A DNA stretch of 64,000 nt from contig JACQQF010000037.1 in the NCBI GenBank assembly GCA_016207095.1, positions 1 to 64,000 of the forward strand, read 5' to 3'. Position 1 is the first letter of the stretch. The number at the start of each line of letters is the position of its first letter. Made by a program: the position numbers and the translations under genes. A model generated the notes under the pieces. It saw only the letters and a list, made by a program, of their open reading frames with translations. It searched no databases and had not been told where the DNA came from. Of this stretch, positions 26,580 through 34,113 are shown piece by piece. The stretch comes from Candidatus Methylomirabilota bacterium. GTDB lineage: Bacteria; Methylomirabilota; Methylomirabilia; Methylomirabilales; Methylomirabilaceae.

Positions 26580-26663
26580 ACGGGAGGGCGAGGCGGTCAT
26601 CTCCGCGTGGATTCCAGTGGCGCGTCGTTGGCACCCGGCTGGTTGCGGCCAGCGGTAAGAGCG

Positions 26664-27464
26664 ATGAGTGACGATGTGGTCGAGATCCGAGGCCAGAAGG
26701 TGACCCTCTATCGGGACGGGCCAGATGGGCCCCGCCTGGATCGGAAGGTCCATCTCGGCGACTTTCTCCAGGCGGTTGCTTCCACGCATCCGGGTCCGAT
26801 GAAGGACCGCTATCTATTCTTGCCTAGCGGGACTCGGTTGGTGCAGGTCAAAGGGGCCAGCACCATCCTGGTCATCGAACAGCCGCCCCAGGTTCGACAG
26901 ATCCGATGGAGCAATGAACGGATGGGCAAGGGAGGATCGTACGCCTCATATCGACTGGCCTTTCCCTATATGGTCTACGTCGTCACGTTCTACCGGGGCG
27001 AGTTCGAGGATCTTCGCCTTTACCACAGGACGGCCCCGCTGCGGGCCGGGAATGACCCCGTGTGCCTGAGCAACCTGATGAACGTGCAGGCCGATCTCGG
27101 CCTTCCCTCCTGCGCGAGAGCCTGCCTCCGCGGCCGACCCTCCGGCCTGACCGACCTGCCGTTCGCCGGGCAGGTGGAAGGTCTGCTGACCTATTTTTGG
27201 ACCTCCGGGTTCAATATGGACATCGAAGGGAACTGCTTTGAGAGAGCCCGAGTCCTCGACCCGCGCATCTCCAGCATGGAGGCTTGGCAGCAGGCGAGCG
27301 AGGCGGACCCCCTCTTCCCTCTAGAGGTGGCGTGGGAGTTGGCGGCACCCAGCCTCCAGGAAGAGGTGGACCGGCAGTGCGCCCTCCGCCATAATTATCT
27401 GAATCCGATCAGCAGCGCATCCGGTGTCGCCGATCTGCTGTACCGACTGGAAGAGACCGGGTAG
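26664..27464 (+). CDS. Protein resembling prokaryotic E2 family D (ubiquitin-conjugating-like fold)
   Basis: 266 residues from ATG 26664. I see a run of strands (RYLFLPSGTRLVQV, STILVIEQPPQVRQIRW, FPYMVYVVTFYRG at 100-112), then RAGNDPVCLSNLMNVQADLG and CARACLRG (Cys154), and a helix LLTYFWTSGFN. The order of strands, proline/NV loop and following cysteine recalls PRTRC-type protein B (prokaryotic E2 family D) sequences from memory. It carries eight or so other residues unlike that family, and no E1 (ThiF), JAB peptidase or ubiquitin-like gene is nearby. The fold call is inference; the gene itself is well supported by packing in the operon. Confidence 0.45.
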   Translation: MSDDVVEIRGQKVTLYRDGPDGPRLDRKVHLGDFLQAVASTHPGPMKDRYLFLPSGTRLVQVKGASTILVIEQPPQVRQIRWSNERMGKGGSYASYRLAFPYMVYVVTFYRGEFEDLRLYHRTAPLRAGNDPVCLSNLMNVQADLGLPSCARACLRGRPSGLTDLPFAGQVEGLLTYFWTSGFNMDIEGNCFERARVLDPRISSMEAWQQASEADPLFPLEVAWELAAPSLQEEVDRQCALRHNYLNPISSASGVADLLYRLEETG

Positions 27465-27483
27465 CTAGAGAGAGAAGGGAGCC

Positions 27484-27822
27484 ATGAGCGACAAAGATCG
27501 CATCCGGATGGAGGAACGATACGGACTGTTGGGGACCGGGACCAGCGAACTCACCGTCCAGGGCCGCCGGTACGACCTCTATGAGCTGCTAAAGGCTATT
27601 GGGGAAGATTATCACGATATCCGTCCGATCGACGCCAAGGAACTCGAACCGGGGACACGCTTCGCCCTCCGAGTCTTTGACGTCGAGGAGCGGATGGTCG
27701 TCGCCTTTGAGTTCGACGCCCAATTTCGCTCCTTAAAGGAGGACCACGTGCACATCGCAGAGTGGATGGGCGACGACTATTACGAATTCAATTGGGGGAT
27801 CTGGTGTCCCGACTCCGTATGA
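27484..27822 (+). CDS. Small acidic protein, unknown
   Basis: 112 residues, strongly acidic, no signal or membrane helix. It contains TVQGRRYDLYELLKAIGEDY and LRVFDVEERMVVAFEFDAQF, suggesting an alpha+beta fold, and an aromatic C-terminus (DDYYEFNWGIW). No family recognised. It begins 19 bases after the E2-like gene (GAAGGGAGCC before ATG) and ends 12 bases before the next, so it belongs to the same operon. Confidence 0.75.
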   Translation: MSDKDRIRMEERYGLLGTGTSELTVQGRRYDLYELLKAIGEDYHDIRPIDAKELEPGTRFALRVFDVEERMVVAFEFDAQFRSLKEDHVHIAEWMGDDYYEFNWGIWCPDSV

Positions 27823-27834
27823 GGGTCTCATCCC

Positions 27835-29214
27835 ATGAATGAGCATCCCCGCATAGAACCACAACGCCAATATATTCAGTCCAGGGCGGAGGACCTGCTG
27901 GGACGGGTTGAGTCGATGACCGATGAGGAGCTCCGGTGGACGGTGCGCCTCTTCGCAGACTGCCTGGACCCGACCGAGCGCGAGGGGCTGCTTCGGGGTT
28001 ACAACGAATATCTTCGCCTCGAGGACCTGCAGCGCTTCGTGAGCGGGTTTGTCCCCAGGTACACTGAGCGCGCGCTGGTGGACCTTGAGACCAAACGGAT
28101 GGCCGACGGCTCAAGGCTTGATGAACTGACTGACGAGGAGTTACAAAGCATGTCGTTGGCGGAGAAGTGGGGGCTGCTGGAGCGTCACACTAGCGGTCTG
28201 GTCGGCTACAAGCTTCGCCGGGAGCTCGCCAGGCTCTTTATGTGCGGGAATTACGACCTGTACCATGGCTCCGGCCTCTCGGAATCGTCGGTGGAGTTCC
28301 CGATCTACCATCAGGTGCAGGAGCGATTGATGGGCCTTCCCGAGGACCAGGTTCTCGCCCTGGCGGCTCGCGTGCAGGAGATGACCGCCGGCCTCGACCA
28401 ACTCTCGCCCGAGCAGGCAGACGAGGTCCTGGCAAGGATCCGCTCGGCGATCGGCGGGAGTGTTGACGTTCACCAACCCATGGAGTCTTTGGTGGGCGGG
28501 CGGATGGCGAAACTTCCACTGGTGACTGAACCGACCACGGCCGAGCTGGCGGCGGATGTGAAAGAAGCCATAGGAACCATGACTCCCGAGGAACTCAAGC
28601 GGTCTTTTTTCGTCCTCCTCGACCTCATGACCCTGGAGGAGATCCGGAGAGATCTGTCCCCGCTTCAGGGGCAGTATCAATCCGCACACAACATCCCGCC
28701 AGAGATTCTGTCCGCCCTCGTCCCGATCATCGCGGCCAAGCTGGGTGACCGAAACCTCTGCGATTTCGCCGACCGATACCGAAACGGCCGAATGCTCGCC
28801 ATGCCGCCCGTGGGTGACCAAGTCTGGTCACTTCTGCCCACGGACGAGCGCCTGAAGCTGCTGGAGCAGGACAACGACCGTATGGATCTGGCGCAGAGCT
28901 CACGCCATCTTGCCAAGATCTTCTTGAGCCTGGAGTACCGGTCCCTCTTCGATCCGGATGCGCAGGTGAGGATCCTCGAGTCAAATGGATACCAGCGCCT
29001 GGTCAGCAAGCTGTTCCTGGACTTTGGACAACCCGAGGAGGGCCGGCGTCTGCGTGAATTGAACCGAGTTGTCAGTCGGATGATGCTCGAGGCCGAGGCG
29101 ACACCTGAAGCAGACCGGGACAACCGGCTGCTGCAGATTCGGAAGGTGATCGGGACCGCACTCGACCTCCCGGACGAACAAATCTTCGCTGGCACGAAAG
29201 GACGCGAGCCATGA
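27835..29214 (+). CDS. Large helical protein, unknown
   Basis: 459 residues, soluble, predicted almost all helical with acidic surfaces. Two similar motifs recur: LLGRVESMTDEELRWTV / LMGLPEDQVLALAARV / IGTMTPEELKRSFFVLL, each a 'MTxEEL' helical unit, which suggests repeats built on one hairpin. No catalytic motif was found. It may be a scaffold. Its TGA overlaps the next gene's ATG (ATGA), showing translational coupling. Not recognised as any family. Confidence 0.75.
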   Translation: MNEHPRIEPQRQYIQSRAEDLLGRVESMTDEELRWTVRLFADCLDPTEREGLLRGYNEYLRLEDLQRFVSGFVPRYTERALVDLETKRMADGSRLDELTDEELQSMSLAEKWGLLERHTSGLVGYKLRRELARLFMCGNYDLYHGSGLSESSVEFPIYHQVQERLMGLPEDQVLALAARVQEMTAGLDQLSPEQADEVLARIRSAIGGSVDVHQPMESLVGGRMAKLPLVTEPTTAELAADVKEAIGTMTPEELKRSFFVLLDLMTLEEIRRDLSPLQGQYQSAHNIPPEILSALVPIIAAKLGDRNLCDFADRYRNGRMLAMPPVGDQVWSLLPTDERLKLLEQDNDRMDLAQSSRHLAKIFLSLEYRSLFDPDAQVRILESNGYQRLVSKLFLDFGQPEEGRRLRELNRVVSRMMLEAEATPEADRDNRLLQIRKVIGTALDLPDEQIFAGTKGREP

Positions 29215-29414
29215 CCCGCTGGGAATATCAGGACCGGATGTTCATGTTCAAGGAAACCAAGGAGGGGCTCCAGACCGACCTGGGTTGGCTGAACGAGACG
29301 GGCGCCGAAGGGTGGGAACTGGCCGGCTCGGTGCCCTTGATTGCGCCCAACCGCGATGGGGTCGCCTACGGGACAGTGGGTGCGTTGCTGATCCTCAAGC
29401 GCCCGATCGGTTGA
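29211..29414 (+). CDS. DUF4177-like small protein
   Basis: 67 residues: MTRWEYQDRMFMFKE, then LNETGAEGWELAGSVPL and LLILKRPI. The pattern WEY...LN..G.EGWEL...LKR matches the small DUF4177 family, whose function is unknown. Coupled by ATGA to the preceding gene and 10 bases before the next. Confidence 0.75.
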   Translation: MTRWEYQDRMFMFKETKEGLQTDLGWLNETGAEGWELAGSVPLIAPNRDGVAYGTVGALLILKRPIG

Positions 29415-29424
29415 GGTCGAATTC

Positions 29425-30411
29425 ATGCAACTGCCGTCAGAAGAGCTATTGGCCTCCGTCCTGGCCGAGACAGAACAGGCGAGGGCTACAGAGGATCGGG
29501 ATGCTCTGGCGGCCTCGCTGTTTCGAATGGCGACACTCTACCGGCAGCGTGGTGAGGCGATGAAAGCGATCACGCCTCTGAAGGAACTCCTTGCCTTGCA
29601 GGAAGAGACCCAGGATCATCAGGTGATGATTCCAACCCTGCTCTTTCTCGGCGACCTCTACCGACGCCAGGGAGGGTGGCATCAGGCGCTGGCTCTGTAC
29701 GACCGGGCCTGTGCCATGCAGGAGGCGGCAGGCGACAAGACCGCCATGGCCGCCACCATTGGCAGCATGGGTGTGGCATACGAGGGGATGGAGATGTGGG
29801 AGCAGGCGCTCACGACCTATCGCCAGAGCCTGGCCCTCAAGGAGTCGCTTGGTGACCTTGTCGGGGTCGCCCTGATCTGGAACAACATCGGGAACGTCGA
29901 GGCAAAGCGGCGCCGGTTCGAGGAGGCGTTCACCTCGTATGGCAAGAGCCTGGCCATCCAGGAGAGAGCTGAAGACAGGCTTGGTCAATCGATGACGCTC
30001 GCCAATCTGGCAAGCCTCCATCAGCGGCGCGGCGAGTGGGAGGAGGCCACCCTCCGATATCGCGAATGCCTTTCCCTCGTGGGAAAAGAGGATCCTCAGC
30101 GAAGGGCCGCGGCCTTGAACGGCTTGGGATTCGTGCGAAAGAAGGTGGGTGATCTCGAGGGGGCCATCGCAGCCTACGAGGAAGCCCTTCGGCTGCTTGA
30201 AGCGTCCGGAGATCACTTGCGGTCAAGTGTCATCCTCCACAACATGGCCCTCATCCATGAGGAACGGAACGAATGGCGGGACGCGCTTCGCCTGATGGAA
30301 CAGGTCATTTCGATCGATAAGCGGATCGGCCACCCCGATTTGAAACAGGATATGGAGGTCTTTCGTCGAATCCGTTTGAAGCTTGATGTGGAGCGCGATG
30401 CGCATCAGTAG
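29425..30411 (+). CDS. Tetratricopeptide-repeat protein
   Basis: 328 residues forming about seven or eight TPR units of the TPR_12 kind, for example GEAMKAITPLKELLALQEET, EMWEQALTTYRQSLALKESL, RRFEEAFTSYGKSLAIQERA and GDLEGAIAAYEEALRLLEAS. Repeats are close to 40 residues and span nearly the whole chain, so this is a protein-binding scaffold. No signal peptide. Repeat homology between units is also visible in the DNA. Within the operon it could recruit clients or bridge the other unknown proteins. Confidence 0.9.
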   Translation: MQLPSEELLASVLAETEQARATEDRDALAASLFRMATLYRQRGEAMKAITPLKELLALQEETQDHQVMIPTLLFLGDLYRRQGGWHQALALYDRACAMQEAAGDKTAMAATIGSMGVAYEGMEMWEQALTTYRQSLALKESLGDLVGVALIWNNIGNVEAKRRRFEEAFTSYGKSLAIQERAEDRLGQSMTLANLASLHQRRGEWEEATLRYRECLSLVGKEDPQRRAAALNGLGFVRKKVGDLEGAIAAYEEALRLLEASGDHLRSSVILHNMALIHEERNEWRDALRLMEQVISIDKRIGHPDLKQDMEVFRRIRLKLDVERDAHQ

Positions 30412-30441
30412 CGCCGCCGTCGCTTCGAAGGAATACGCCGG

Positions 30442-30855
30442 GTGAAACAGGCAACGCGAGGCGATGCCCACCGATGGATCGCTGAGGCGGAGAAGGATAT
30501 CAAGGACGCCGAGATGTTGCTCCGGCATGAGGGCTACTATCCCCTGTGCCGGTTGGCCTACCTGGCAGCGGCAAAGACGATGCGCGGATTGTTACTGGGA
30601 ATGGGCCAACCATTCCCGGAGGAGGCCGACCTCGCCGCTTTGAGTCAGCAGGTCTCATTGGTCGAGCCAACGCTGGGAGTAGTGACGCAGTCCCTCGACC
30701 CGTTGCAGCGATTCGCACCGCCAGCGCCGACAGCCGGTCCTGAGGCAACGCCGCTCCCTCCTCCCCTCTATAGCAGGGAAGCGGCGAAGCGGGCCATCGC
30801 CCTAGTTCGACAGGCAGTCGCCGAGGTCAAGCGATCCCTGACCGCGTTGTCATGA
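30442..30855 (+). CDS. HEPN-like protein without the RNase motif
   Basis: 137 residues from GTG 30442 (GAAGGAA upstream). The first half, HRWIAEAEKDIKDAEMLL and YPLCRLAYLAAAKTMRGLLL, matches the first two helices of HEPN domains; a Pro-rich insert and a last helix (REAAKRAIALVRQAVAEV) follow. The Rx4-6H motif of HEPN ribonucleases is not visible, so a binding rather than cleaving role is more likely. No nucleotidyltransferase (MNT) partner is adjacent. Confidence 0.6.
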   Translation: MKQATRGDAHRWIAEAEKDIKDAEMLLRHEGYYPLCRLAYLAAAKTMRGLLLGMGQPFPEEADLAALSQQVSLVEPTLGVVTQSLDPLQRFAPPAPTAGPEATPLPPPLYSREAAKRAIALVRQAVAEVKRSLTALS

Positions 30856-30885
30856 GGTCGGTCTTTTAGGAGGATCCTGACGGTC

Positions 30886-31164
30886 ATGAAGCGATACTTG
30901 CAATTGCTGGGAGAGATGAGGAACTACCAGTTGCCCCAGGCGAAGAGCGCTGTGCAGGAGATGGAACCTGATGATGAACTGGTGATTGTCGTGCCGGACC
31001 AATCGATGGCCGAGACGATCCAGCAGTGGGCAACAGGCCAGGGCTACACCGTCTCCAATCCCAAAAGGAGCGGGGAAGGGATGACCCGATGGCAAGTCAC
31101 GGTCCAAAAGGCCGTTGCGCCGGGAGAGAGACCGCCAGCCGGAGCGCCGGCCCTTCCTGCCTGA
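30886..31164 (+). CDS. TusA/SirA-like protein lacking the catalytic cysteine
   Basis: 92 residues: YQLPQAKSAVQEMEPDDELV then PDQSMAETIQQWATGQGYTV and RWQVTVQK. Strand-helix order and the DD..T..I..W....G match the TusA fold, but the CPxP motif that carries persulfide sulfur is replaced by QLPQ. AGGAGG precedes ATG 30886. A sulfur-relay role is therefore unlikely; it may be a structural homologue. Confidence 0.6.
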   Translation: MKRYLQLLGEMRNYQLPQAKSAVQEMEPDDELVIVVPDQSMAETIQQWATGQGYTVSNPKRSGEGMTRWQVTVQKAVAPGERPPAGAPALPA

Positions 31165-31176
31165 ATCTCACAAGAA

Positions 31177-31569
31177 ATGGAATCGCTCGGGGCGTCGGAG
31201 GTGTTCGCAACCTGGGTTGGCAAGCTCCTCAGGCCATTTCTCCTAGAACTGCTGGAGCGGAAGGGCAACAGACAGCCGACGGAGGCCGATCTGCAAGCGG
31301 CGTTCGAGGCGCTCTGGCCGGAATGCTCGACAAAGCTGATGGTCCAGGAGCCCTGGATGGGAACGGTCCGGTTCAAGAGCCTTGCGCGCTACCAGCCAGA
31401 AGAATTCGAGGCCATGGTCTTGGATCCGATGGGCTGTTTGAGTGAACGGTTCGGGGGCGGGAAGTTCAAGGTGAACTTCTACCAAGGCATGAATTTTCTC
31501 GCCACCCGGAACTTCAAGCCTGAAGGCGAGGCGAAGTGGAGAGAGATGCCGGAGTTACAAGAAGACTGA
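31177..31569 (+). CDS. Unknown protein at the end of the operon
   Basis: 130 residues, soluble; helical N-half (FATWVGKLLRPFLLELLERK, RQPTEADLQAAFEALWPECS) and a C-half with aromatic residues (YQGMNFLATRNFKPEGE). No family recognised. It starts 12 bases after the TusA-like gene with no strong ribosome-binding site, so coupling may be needed. A structured repeat follows its stop. Confidence 0.65.
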   Translation: MESLGASEVFATWVGKLLRPFLLELLERKGNRQPTEADLQAAFEALWPECSTKLMVQEPWMGTVRFKSLARYQPEEFEAMVLDPMGCLSERFGGGKFKVNFYQGMNFLATRNFKPEGEAKWREMPELQED

Positions 31570-31628
31570 AGCGCACGTCCCTCGTTGCTCCAACACCCGC
31601 TACTAACCATCCCTCCGACTTCTCCTTC

Positions 31629-31774
31629 GTGCCGGGTCAAGAAACGAGCATAGCAAGGCGCGGCCCTTGGCGCCGCACCCACTGCGCGGGTACCCGGCGT
31701 ACTTTTTGGGATACGTCGCAGGGAGTGCGCCAAGGGCCGCAACGCCGCTAGGCGAGGTTTAATTGGGCCGGCAC
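31629..31774. repeat. Structured repeat element, copy A
   Basis: Ends GTGCCGGGTCAA and TTGGGCCGGCAC are near-perfect inverted repeats. Inside, a 14-bp stem pairs GCGGCCCTTGGCGC with GCGCCAAGGGCCGC, and a hairpin GGCGTA...TACGTC is followed by GCAGGGAG. Copy B (63166-63317) shares AAGAAACGAGC, the TACGTCGCAGGGAG hairpin flank and CGCTAGGCGA, with base changes that mostly preserve pairing. It could be a structured RNA, a miniature transposon or both. Confidence 0.65.
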
Positions 31775-31784
31775 CCTATTACAC

Positions 31785-32048
31785 CTAGCCTTTTCCCAGC
31801 AAATGCGCGTCCATCTCCTTCTGGGCTTCACGAAGCGTCACGTAGGGCGTTCGCTTGCTGACCTGCTCCTGCCGGTGGCCGCAGCCGGAGCACTGCACGA
31901 CGTACACCGCCTCCAGATAATAGTGTCCGCAGTTGGGATCGGCGGGATCGTCCGCGAGCGCGATCCGATCGAAGGAATCGATGCGACGGAGAGGAGGATC
32001 GTCACGGTGGCATCGTCTGCAACGGAACTGGTCCGCTCGTTCGGCCAA
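31785..32048 (-). CDS. Small zinc-ribbon protein
   Basis: 87 residues from TTG 32048 (GGAGG upstream). Two Cys pairs, FRCRRCHRDD and VVQCSGCGHRQEQ, with the insert PNCGHYYLEAVYV, form a zinc ribbon. It follows the U32 genes by 77 bases on the same strand. It could be a nucleic-acid-binding or iron/zinc-dependent accessory protein of that operon. Family not recognised. Confidence 0.65.
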   Translation of the reverse strand: MAERADQFRCRRCHRDDPPLRRIDSFDRIALADDPADPNCGHYYLEAVYVVQCSGCGHRQEQVSKRTPYVTLREAQKEMDAHLLGKG

Positions 32049-32125
32049 TCAATGCCTCCGGCGCTTAAGGGCCGACACGGCTCGCGCCGCGTCGGCTCCT
32101 CTTTGCTGGCGGAACAGCGACTGTC

Positions 32126-33103
32126 TCAATGACGGCGAATCGCGGCAACAGGTATCCTGCCCTCGGCCAGCAACGCCTGCGTTCCCCTACTCCGCTGCGC
32201 GTCCCGTCCGGGCTGGATCGCGGCCAAACGCCCCTTCCACGGCACGAGGTCGAACCGCTCGCCCTTCGGATGCGCCTCATACGTGTCGATCAGGTCGCGG
32301 TAGAACTTGACGATAGCGCCCACGAGGGACACGGCGTACTCGCGGCCCTGGATCTTCAGGCAGTGGACACCTAGGTCGATCAGGTGCGGGACATCGTCCA
32401 AGAGGAAGAATGCGTCGTTCTTGAGGGCGACGTGGTCCTCCCACTTGGTGTCGCCGCTGTAGAGCTGCCAGTCCTCCAAACAGACCCTGTAATCAAGGCC
32501 ACCCCGGTTCGGGCTCCCCTTGAAGAGGTCTTTGCCTCCATCGTCGATCGTTCGCTCAAGCCGATGATAGGGTGACATCCAGCACTTACCGAGATAGGTG
32601 TAACAGTAGTTGGCGTGGATCAGGATCTCAATCCCTACGTCGAGCTGCTCCTTGCGGGAGGCAAGCTCCCTGAGAGTCAGTTTCGTGTCCGCCACCACCT
32701 GCGAGACACCGATCTCCCGATAGAAGGCCACGTCAGCGTTGTTCAAGATGTTGGCCCCGATGCTGGCGTGGATGGTCAACTCGGGGAAATGCCGGTGGAC
32801 GACCGCAATCGCCCCGACATCGGTCATAATGGCCCCATCGGCACCGTACCCAACGAGGGTCTCCATTCGGCGCAAGAGGTCCGGGATCTCCCTGGACTGC
32901 ATGTTCGTGTTGAAGGCCACCCGGAGCTTCGCGCCGCCATCGTGGGCGATCCGGATCGAGTCTCGGACAGCGGCGTCGTCCATCTCGAAGGCGTCGCGGC
33001 GGCGGCTCCATCCGCGAGGTCCGACATAGATGGCATTCGCCCCGTTCCCGACCGCCTCCGCGACCATCTCCAGATTGCCCGCGGGAGCTAACAGCTCGAT
33101 CAT
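32126..33103 (-). CDS. U32-family protein, UbiU-like (third of three)
   Basis: 325 residues from ATG 33103 (AAAGGAGTG upstream; ATGA overlap with the previous stop). MIELLAPAGNLEMVAEAVGNGANAIYVG is the U32/UbiU N-terminus (shown as MIELLAPAGNLEMV then GNGANAIYVG). VAFNTNMQ, IHASIGANILNNADVAFY and cysteines in HANYCYTYLGKCWMSP and DYRVC could ligate a [4Fe-4S] cluster. The known UbiU-UbiV pair carries out oxygen-independent hydroxylation of ubiquinone precursors; related U32 proteins hydroxylate rRNA or tRNA. The substrate here is unknown. Confidence 0.85.
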   Translation of the reverse strand: MIELLAPAGNLEMVAEAVGNGANAIYVGPRGWSRRRDAFEMDDAAVRDSIRIAHDGGAKLRVAFNTNMQSREIPDLLRRMETLVGYGADGAIMTDVGAIAVVHRHFPELTIHASIGANILNNADVAFYREIGVSQVVADTKLTLRELASRKEQLDVGIEILIHANYCYTYLGKCWMSPYHRLERTIDDGGKDLFKGSPNRGGLDYRVCLEDWQLYSGDTKWEDHVALKNDAFFLLDDVPHLIDLGVHCLKIQGREYAVSLVGAIVKFYRDLIDTYEAHPKGERFDLVPWKGRLAAIQPGRDAQRSRGTQALLAEGRIPVAAIRRH

Positions 33104-34113
33104 CGAATCACTCCTTTCACCTGAGAGAGTTGAAGGAGGTCTGTACCGGGCCGCCCCGGCCCCGAGGCCTCCGCCCAACGCCGCGCGCCCAGGTACTCCA
33201 TTCCCGACCCCCCGAAGTAAAAGCCGTTGCAGAGGCCGACCCGAGCATGGTTTCTGAGCGTGTTCCACCACCCCTCTTCCATGCCGTTCATTCCTGCGAC
33301 AGCCTGCTTCAGCGCCTCACGGTAGACCCTGCCGACCTCCAGCCGATAGGCGGGACTCTCCGAGACCGCCTCGATCCGAAAACAATCACGCCCCTCCGCC
33401 ACAAGCTGGGGGAGGTGCTCCAGCATGCAGACATCCCGTCCGCTCAGGACCCCTTTCCCTATTGACTTCATCGCCCAGTCGCCCTGCTTGAGGAAGAGAT
33501 CCTGCTGGCAGAGGTCGGGACACTTCACCCCCCATGCCTCCTCATAGTCCAAGAGGAAACAGTGATCCGAAATGCCAAGCGGCATCTTCCCGTGAACCAG
33601 CAGCTCCATCGGAAGCCCGACCTGGCGCTGGATCTGACCGATCTCCTCCAGGCTCAACTCGTAGTTGGGGGTGATCCGCATCGCCCCGAATCGCTTGAGG
33701 ACTTCGGCGCCGGCATCGGTGTAGACGTTTGCGAGCCCGCCGATGTGGACCGGCAGGCCGGGGTGTGTTTCGTGGACGATCTTCAGCACCCCGAGATTAT
33801 GGACCTCGACCGCATCGGCGCCAGCCTCGACGGCCACCGCCAGAGCCTTGCGGAGCTTCGGAAGAAAATCGTTCCGCGGGGCGGCGTACGAGGTGACGTA
33901 CGCCCTCTTGCCCTGAACTTTAACAGCCGCGATCGCTTCCCGAAGGTCATCGAGATGCTCCAGTAGGTTCGCCTCGTATAGCCGGCACGTGATATTGCCC
34001 AAATAGATCGCGTCGTACGGGCTCAGGTCTGAGGCCTTGAGGTCACGCAGATTCGAGATCGTTGTATTCAGCTCAAACGACCGGGTCACCCAGTCTCCTT
34101 CCCCACACGTCAT
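33100..34113 (-). CDS. U32-family protein, UbiV-like
   Basis: 337 residues from ATG 34113, which overlaps the preceding stop (ATGA). YDAIYLGNITCRL, HGKMPLGISDHCFLLDY and VKCPDLCQQD give four cysteines spaced as in UbiV (an early Cys, then HCF and CxxxC). Length and the missing LLAPAGN start also fit UbiV rather than UbiU. C-terminal tail is longer than E. coli UbiV, with GRDVCMLEHLP and a DCFRIEAVSE barrel strand. It lies between two UbiU-like genes, so heteromeric complexes are plausible. Confidence 0.8.
   Translation of the reverse strand: MTCGEGDWVTRSFELNTTISNLRDLKASDLSPYDAIYLGNITCRLYEANLLEHLDDLREAIAAVKVQGKRAYVTSYAAPRNDFLPKLRKALAVAVEAGADAVEVHNLGVLKIVHETHPGLPVHIGGLANVYTDAGAEVLKRFGAMRITPNYELSLEEIGQIQRQVGLPMELLVHGKMPLGISDHCFLLDYEEAWGVKCPDLCQQDLFLKQGDWAMKSIGKGVLSGRDVCMLEHLPQLVAEGRDCFRIEAVSESPAYRLEVGRVYREALKQAVAGMNGMEEGWWNTLRNHARVGLCNGFYFGGSGMEYLGARRWAEASGPGRPGTDLLQLSQVKGVIR

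Noticed and set aside
26664-27464. Complete PRTRC system
   Set aside because: No ThiF-like, JAB-like, ParB-like or ubiquitin-like gene is in the neighbourhood; only one protein resembles a PRTRC member.
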